NCBI RefSeq assembly: GCF_018967845.1
Contig: NZ_JAHLZZ010000001.1
Span: forward strand, 2,728,001-2,792,000
Length of the DNA stretch: 64,000 nucleotides
Direction: 5' to 3'
Origin: Hymenobacter siberiensis
GTDB lineage: Bacteria; Bacteroidota; Bacteroidia; Cytophagales; Hymenobacteraceae
The translations under genes and the position numbers were made by a program. Below, in pieces: positions 59,835 through 64,000 of this stretch. Under the pieces are notes generated by a model. That model had not been told where the DNA came from, ran no database searches, and saw only the letters and a list, made by a program, of their open reading frames with translations. Every line of letters begins with the position of its first letter. Position 1 is the stretch's first letter.

Positions 59835-59842
59835 TATCTTTG
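59835..59842 (+). promoter_or_regulatory. -7 element TATCTTTG abutting the DUF3109 start codon
   Basis: TATCTTTG (59835-59842) is an exact TAnnTTTG and ends only three bases before the ATG at 59846, so the message is expected to be leaderless. No Shine-Dalgarno sequence can fit. Confidence 0.6.
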
Positions 59843-59845
59843 TGA

Positions 59846-60427
59846 ATGATTATTATCCAGGAAACGGTCATTTCCGATGACATCGCCGACAACTTTTTCG
59901 TCTGCAACCTCGACGCCTGCAAAGGAGCCTGCTGCGTGGAGGGCGACCTCGGCGCGCCGCTCGAAGAGCCCGAGCTACGGATTCTGGAGCAGGAATACGC
60001 CAACATCAAGCCCTTCCTCACCGAGGCCGGGCAGGCTGCTATCGAAGCCCAGGGCCTGTATATCAAGGACTGGGAGGGCGATTTCAGCACCACTACCATT
60101 GAGGACAAGGAGTGCGCCTACGCCCTCTGGGACGAGCGCGGCATCCTGAAATGTGGCATCGAGCAGGCCTATCTGGCCGGCGCAACCACTTTCAAAAAGC
60201 CCATCAGCTGCCACCTGTACCCCATTCGCATCACGAAGTACGAAGGCTTCGACGCGCTGAACTACGACCGGTGGAATATCTGCAATCCGGCCTGTGACTT
60301 CGGCGGCAAGCTGGGCGTGAAAGTGTACCAGTTTCTCAAGGAGCCGCTCATTCGCAAGTACGGCGAGGGCTGGTACGGGCAGCTGGTGCAGGAAATTGAG
60401 AACCCGACGCCGGAGGGGAAGAAATAG
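59846..60427 (+). CDS. DUF3109 family protein (Cys-rich, YkgJ-like)
   Basis: A 193-residue cytoplasmic protein of DUF3109, widespread in Bacteroidota. It has a dense set of Cys: [17 protein letters not shown] at the N-terminus, [24 protein letters not shown] in the middle, and [14 protein letters not shown] and [14 protein letters not shown] near the end. These probably bind zinc or an iron-sulphur cluster as in YkgJ/CxxCxxCC proteins. Function unknown. It is divergent from uvrD and is probably leaderless. Confidence 0.9.
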   Translation: MIIIQETVISDDIADNFFVCNLDACKGACCVEGDLGAPLEEPELRILEQEYANIKPFLTEAGQAAIEAQGLYIKDWEGDFSTTTIEDKECAYALWDERGILKCGIEQAYLAGATTFKKPISCHLYPIRITKYEGFDALNYDRWNICNPACDFGGKLGVKVYQFLKEPLIRKYGEGWYGQLVQEIENPTPEGKK

Positions 60428-60450
60428 GGCTGGGCGGAGCATCCGAAAAA

Positions 60451-60560
60451 AAGAACGTCAGGCTGAGCGTAGTCGAAGCATCTCTGCCGCGCAACTATTC
60501 CTCTTGATTGGATTAGTGTTGCAGTAGAGATGCTTCGGCTACGCTCAGCCTGACGTTCTT
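60451..60560. repeat. Dispersed palindromic element, GTCAGGC variant, copy 5
   Basis: Forty bases at 60451-60490 pair with 60521-60560 with three mismatches (start AAGAACGTCAGGCTGAGCGT). The loop CAACTATTCCTCTTGATTGG matches that at 39162-39190 at most positions. It is between the DUF3109 gene and the end of the cyclophilin gene. Confidence 0.93.
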
Positions 60561-60578
60561 TCTTGTTCAGGAGGCTGT

Positions 60579-61037
60579 TTACGCCTCCGTCACCACGATT
60601 TTCTCAATCTCATCATTGGGCGAAATCTGGTCGATAACGTCCAGGCCCTCTACCACTTTACCGAACACGGTGTGCACGCGGTCGAGGTGGGCGGTGTTGT
60701 CGCGCGAGTGCACGATGAAGAATTGCGAGCCGCCCGTGTTTTTGCCGGCGTGGGCCATGCTCAGCGCGCCGCGCTCGTGGTATTGGTGGCCACCGCTGGT
60801 TTCGCAGTCGATTTTGTAGCCGGGGCCGCCGGTGCCGGGCTGGCCCTTAGCACCTTCGCGGGTGTTGGGGCAACCGCCCTGAATAACGAAATTCGGGAGG
60901 ACGCGGTGAAATTTTAGGCCGTCGTAGTAGCCTTTCTCGGCGAGGTCGGTGAAGTTTTTAACGGTGTTCGGAGCATCTTGCTCGTAGAACTCAACTTTCA
61001 TTACACCCTTTTTGGTGTGGATTGCGGCAGTTTTCAT
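60579..61037 (-). CDS. Peptidyl-prolyl cis-trans isomerase (cyclophilin type)
   Basis: A 152-residue cyclophilin without signal peptide. It accelerates proline isomerisation in protein folding. The active-site segments are [23 protein letters not shown] (Arg and Phe), [21 protein letters not shown] (Met, Ala, Gln, Phe) and [17 protein letters not shown]. It has the shorter form of the family (E. coli PpiB-like). Cytoplasmic. Confidence 0.93.
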   Translation of the reverse strand: MKTAAIHTKKGVMKVEFYEQDAPNTVKNFTDLAEKGYYDGLKFHRVLPNFVIQGGCPNTREGAKGQPGTGGPGYKIDCETSGGHQYHERGALSMAHAGKNTGGSQFFIVHSRDNTAHLDRVHTVFGKVVEGLDVIDQISPNDEIEKIVVTEA

Positions 61038-61233
61038 GAATCGCGTTTTTTTAGCGGATTAAACAATTTTGCCGAAAGCAGACACTGCTTTCGGCCGGCG
61101 AAGGTAATAATTTGATGGGCTTACGAAACATCCGGGGTAGGCTATTGCTTCGTAAGCTAACAGTCGTAGATTCGTTTACGGCAAGAATTATTTTTTGCCT
61201 ACCTGTTTTTCTTCTTTCACACCAACCTGTTTC

Positions 61234-61869
61234 ATGAAAAAATCTTTTGCTCCCCTGCTGGTTGCCCTGGCTACCTCCCTCATGCTGGCTAGCTGCGGCA
61301 ATGACAAGTCCGCCACCACCGAAACCAAAACTGTTAGCACCGTGAATCCAGCTGATTCTATCGCATCGATGGCCGGCGATTCGGCCCGCATGGCCAAGCC
61401 CGAGGGCGTGATGGTAGACGGCGTGGCCATGACGGCTGATAAAAACATCGTGGAGAATGCTGCCGGTGCCAAGAGCGTAAGCACGCTGGTTGCCGCTGTG
61501 AAGCAGGCTGGCCTGGCTGAAACCCTGAGCGGTACGGGTCCCTTCACCGTGTTTGCCCCCACCAACGCTGCCTTCGACAAACTGCCCAAAGGTGCCGTAG
61601 CCGGCCTGATGGACCCCGCCAGCAAAGCCAAGCTGGCTGCTGTGCTCACCTACCACGTCATCCCCGGCCGCCTCGTGGCTGCCGACCTGAAAGACGGTCA
61701 GGAGCTGACCACCGTGAACGGCGAAAAGCTGTACGTTACGGTGAAAAACGGCCAGGTTATGGTTGGCAATGGCAAAGATGCCCCCGCTACCGTACAAATC
61801 GCCGACGTAATTTCGAGCAACGGCGTGACCCACGTAATTGACACTGTCGTGCTGCCTGTTGCCAAGTAA
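61234..61869 (+). CDS. Fasciclin-domain lipoprotein
   Basis: The ATG at 61234 gives a 211-residue lipoprotein (MKKSFAPLLVALATSLMLASC; lipidation Cys near residue 21). After a Thr/Ser/Lys-rich linker, residues about 75-210 are one FAS1 domain, with GTGPFTVFAPTNAAFDKLPKG (H1 motif), LTYHVIPGRLVAADLKDGQELTT and IADVISSNGVTHVIDTVVLP (H2 motif). FAS1 domains are adhesion modules. The earlier ATG at 61195 would place 13 residues before the signal sequence, so I use the later one. It is convergent with rsgA across a 98-base hairpin. Confidence 0.92.
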   Translation: MKKSFAPLLVALATSLMLASCGNDKSATTETKTVSTVNPADSIASMAGDSARMAKPEGVMVDGVAMTADKNIVENAAGAKSVSTLVAAVKQAGLAETLSGTGPFTVFAPTNAAFDKLPKGAVAGLMDPASKAKLAAVLTYHVIPGRLVAADLKDGQELTTVNGEKLYVTVKNGQVMVGNGKDAPATVQIADVISSNGVTHVIDTVVLPVAK

Positions 61870-61876
61870 TACGACG

Positions 61877-61974
61877 GCGCTTGCGCCTCAATAAAAAGGA
61901 GGAGTGATGAACGAGGAATTGCCAGCTGGTAATTCCTCGTTCATCACTCCTCCTTTTTATTGAGGCGCAAGCGC
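61877..61974. terminator. Perfect 44-bp hairpin between convergent fasciclin and rsgA genes
   Basis: Positions 61877-61920 are exactly complementary to 61931-61974, with a 10-base centre containing the palindrome CCAGCTGG. Each arm holds a T-run (AATAAAAAGGAGG / CCTCCTTTTTATT), so both directions have a U-rich part. The rsgA stop codon lies at its right end. Confidence 0.92.
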
Positions 61975-62954
61975 TAGTGCCGGTTATCCTCGCCGGCCAG
62001 CATGCTCAGGTAGCTGTCATAGCGGGGCAGGGCAATGCGGCCCTGGTCCACGGCTTCGCGCACGGCGCAGCCGGGCTCGTGGGTGTGCTGGCAGTTGTGG
62101 TAGCGGCACTGGCCCAGCAGGGCGCGGAACTCGGGGAAGTAGCCGGCCAGCTCGGCGGGCGGCAAATCCACGAGGCCCAGCTCCTTTATGCCGGGCGTGT
62201 CGATGATAAAGGTGCCGGGGCGCACTTCCAGCATTTCGGCGAAAGTAGTAGTGTGCACGCCTTTATCGGAGAATTCGCTGATTTCGGCGGTTTTCAGGTC
62301 GAGGTCGGGCACCAGGGCATTGATGAGCGTGCTTTTGCCCACGCCAGAGTGGCCGGCCAGCAAGCTCACTTTGCCATCGAGCAGGTGGTCGATTTCGGGT
62401 ACGCCCTCGCCCGTAGTGGCGGCGCAGGTGCGGCTGGGATAGCCCAGGCTGGCATACATGCCCGCAATCTGGGCCTGGTACTCGAAGCCGTCCTCGTCGT
62501 ACAAATCGGTTTTGTTGAAGAGCAGCGTGACGGGAATGTGGTAGGCCTCGGCCGTCACCAGAAACCGGTCGATAAATCCGAACGAAGTAGCTGGCGACAC
62601 CAGCGTAACTACCAGTAGCGCCTGGTCGAGGTTGGCCGCTACGATGTGAACGTGGCCGGTTTTGTGCACCGAGCGGCGCACGATATAGTTGCGGCGCGGG
62701 GCGATGTGCGAGATAACGCCCGCGCCCTCGGTCTGGGCCTCAATGCTGAAATCGACCAGGTCGCCCACGGCCAGCGGGTTGCTGGCTTTCAGGCCCTTAA
62801 TCTTGAACTTGCCGCGTAGGCGGCAGCGGTAGAGCTGCCCGGTGCCAAGGCCGCGCACAATGTACCACGAGCCCGTGGACTTCACCACGATGCCGTGCAG
62901 CAGGCCGGTGGGGCCATCGGGGAGGTAGGTATCGGCGGTGGTTGTCGTTGTCAT
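61974..62954 (-). CDS. rsgA: Ribosome small subunit-dependent GTPase RsgA
   Basis: A 326-residue, circularly permuted GTPase that helps mature the 30S subunit. OB-fold N-terminus (GIVVKSTGSWYIVRGLGTG), then the permuted order of GTPase motifs: G4 LLFNKTDLYDEDG, G1 SLLAGHSGVGKSTLINAL, G3 TPGIKELGLVDLPP. A C-terminal zinc-binding motif, CRYHNCQHTHEPGCAV, has the expected Cys, His, Cys. It overlaps waaA by four bases. Confidence 0.95.
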   Translation of the reverse strand: MTTTTTADTYLPDGPTGLLHGIVVKSTGSWYIVRGLGTGQLYRCRLRGKFKIKGLKASNPLAVGDLVDFSIEAQTEGAGVISHIAPRRNYIVRRSVHKTGHVHIVAANLDQALLVVTLVSPATSFGFIDRFLVTAEAYHIPVTLLFNKTDLYDEDGFEYQAQIAGMYASLGYPSRTCAATTGEGVPEIDHLLDGKVSLLAGHSGVGKSTLINALVPDLDLKTAEISEFSDKGVHTTTFAEMLEVRPGTFIIDTPGIKELGLVDLPPAELAGYFPEFRALLGQCRYHNCQHTHEPGCAVREAVDQGRIALPRYDSYLSMLAGEDNRH

Positions 62955-64000
62955 GCGGGAGTGATGGTGCGCAGGGCCGCCATGATGGTGCGCGTGGCCC
63001 CGGCCTGGTCGTGCACGTAATCGAGAATGGTATCCTGAAGGCGCAGGCGGGCCTCGTCGGTGTTCCAGAGGTAAGTGAAGGCAGCTTCCAGCTCGGCGCC
63101 GCTGTGCACGGGGAACGCGCCTTTCATCGCCACCAGCTCCACGGCCTCCTGAAACTTGCCGTATGTAGGCCCAAAAAACAGCGGCAGGCCGAACGCGGCC
63201 GCCTCCAGCGTGTTGTGCAGGCCTTTGCCGAACGCGCCGCCCACGTAGGCGTATTCGCCAAACCGATAGAGCTGACTGAGCAAGCCCACGTTATCAAACA
63301 GCAGCACCCGGGCCTGGGCTACGGTAGCCATGTCGGCCAGCGAGTAGCGCTGCACCGGCCCCGGCAGCGTGGTTTCAACTAGGCGCAGGTTGGTTTCCGT
63401 CACTTCGTGCGGGGCGATGAGCACGCGCAGCTCCGGACCGTAGCGTGCCAGCAGCGGGCGCAGTACGGGCAGGTCTTCGGCCCAGCTGCTGCCCACTACC
63501 AGCACGGGTGCGCCGTCGGCCACAAAGGCATCAACCAGCGGCAGCGAGCGGGCCGGGGCCAGCGCAGTGGCCACCACGGTATCGAAACGGGTATCGCCGG
63601 CCACGCTCACCTGTTTAATCCCCGCGCCACGCAGCAGCTGGGCCGATGCTTCGTTCTGCGTGAAAATATGCGTGAAGCGTCCGAGGATTTTTCGAAAAAA
63701 GCCGCCCCAGGGCTTGAAAAACACCTGCTCGGACCGGAAAATAGCCGACACCACGATGGCCGGAATGTGGCGCTGAAACGCCTCATCCAGGAAATGATAC
63801 CAGAACTCGTACTTCACAAACACCACTAGGCGGGGCTGCACCGCATCCAGAAAAGCCCGGGCATTGGCGCGGGTATCCAGGGGGAGGTAGAAAATGTAGT
63901 CGGCGCCCGGCCAGCTTTTGCGGATTTCGTAGCCCGAGGGCGAGAAAAACGTGAGCACCACCTTGGTGCCGGGGTGCGCCTGCCGGTAGGCTTCTATCAG
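62951..64000 (-). CDS. waaA: 3-deoxy-D-manno-octulosonic acid transferase, C-terminal 350 residues (cut by window edge)
   Basis: Adds Kdo residues from CMP-Kdo to lipid A at the inner membrane. The window holds the end of a GT-B glycosyltransferase: KVVLTFFSPSGYEIRKSW, DYIFYLPLDTRANARAFL, LVVFVKYEFWYHFLDEA (the FVKYEFWYH signature), VVGSSWAEDLPVLRPLLARYG, VLIAPHEVTE and YVGGAFGKGLHNTLEAAAFGLPLFFGP. All of these are WaaA/KdtA hallmarks. The start and about 60 N-terminal residues with the membrane anchor lie past 64000. It is upstream of rsgA with a 4-base overlap. Confidence 0.92.
   Translation of the reverse strand: MIEAYRQAHPGTKVVLTFFSPSGYEIRKSWPGADYIFYLPLDTRANARAFLDAVQPRLVVFVKYEFWYHFLDEAFQRHIPAIVVSAIFRSEQVFFKPWGGFFRKILGRFTHIFTQNEASAQLLRGAGIKQVSVAGDTRFDTVVATALAPARSLPLVDAFVADGAPVLVVGSSWAEDLPVLRPLLARYGPELRVLIAPHEVTETNLRLVETTLPGPVQRYSLADMATVAQARVLLFDNVGLLSQLYRFGEYAYVGGAFGKGLHNTLEAAAFGLPLFFGPTYGKFQEAVELVAMKGAFPVHSGAELEAAFTYLWNTDEARLRLQDTILDYVHDQAGATRTIMAALRTITPA

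Overview
The window looks like chromosome from a high-GC, non-flagellated gliding member of the Bacteroidota, most like Hymenobacter or a close relative (inference from gene content, no search run). The evidence is as follows. Secreted proteins carry both classes of type IX secretion (T9SS) C-terminal sorting domain. Promoters match the Bacteroidota -7 consensus TAnnTTTG. Families largely confined to the phylum are present (DUF4290, DUF3109, DUF4846, OMP_b-brl_3 receptors). MurA has Asp at the fosfomycin-target position.

Layout. 1-9.4 kb: pdhB start, an OmpA/TPR lipoprotein, PspC protein, GT2-YbaB pair, a T9SS type B protein, hutH and hisS. 9.7-17.8 kb: TonB-type outer-membrane protein, MORN-like repeat protein, thiolase, BatB/BatC-like pair. 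18.0-18.4 kb: a tRNA Ser-Pro-Arg operon. 18.7-26.3 kb: T9SS type A protein, gyrB, a RidA relic, then ppk and ppx facing each other across a hairpin. 26.6-31.8 kb: a broken Omp85-type gene carrying a 106-bp insertion, next to an intact metallophosphoesterase/Omp85 fusion. 32.1-37.1 kb: small membrane genes, cobB, and a nest of mobile DNA (a 240-bp MITE, a complete 1200-bp IS4-family element with 8-bp target duplications, and an IS5-like element with a -1 frameshift window) beside a broken flavin-oxidoreductase gene. 37.2-40 kb: two pirins and a nitroreductase behind a tandem palindromic operator. 40.1-44.3 kb: HAD phosphatase, DUF4846, topA.

44.5-52.4 kb is the most distinctive region: a chemosensory operon. 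A soluble 1464-residue receptor is made almost wholly of ten 92-residue HAMP units like those of fungal group III (Nik1/Os-1) kinases, joined to a methyl-accepting signalling domain. It is followed by CheW, CheY, a short CheA without a P2 domain, and a CheC with both phosphatase motifs. No flagellar, pilus, cheB or cheR gene is nearby, so the output is unknown. 52.6-64 kb: ureohydrolase, holin-family membrane protein, a frameshifted DUF4349 lipoprotein, murA, DUF4290, UvrD/PcrA helicase, DUF3109, cyclophilin, fasciclin lipoprotein, rsgA and the start-less waaA.

Between the genes lie two kinds of long inverted repeat. One is a dispersed palindromic family (about 95-110 bp, arms beginning GTCATGC or GTCAGGC) with homologous arms and loops, which behaves like a REP/MITE family. 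The other is locus-specific, near-perfect hairpins (stems of 22-44 bp) mostly at gene 3' ends, which probably terminate transcription in both directions.
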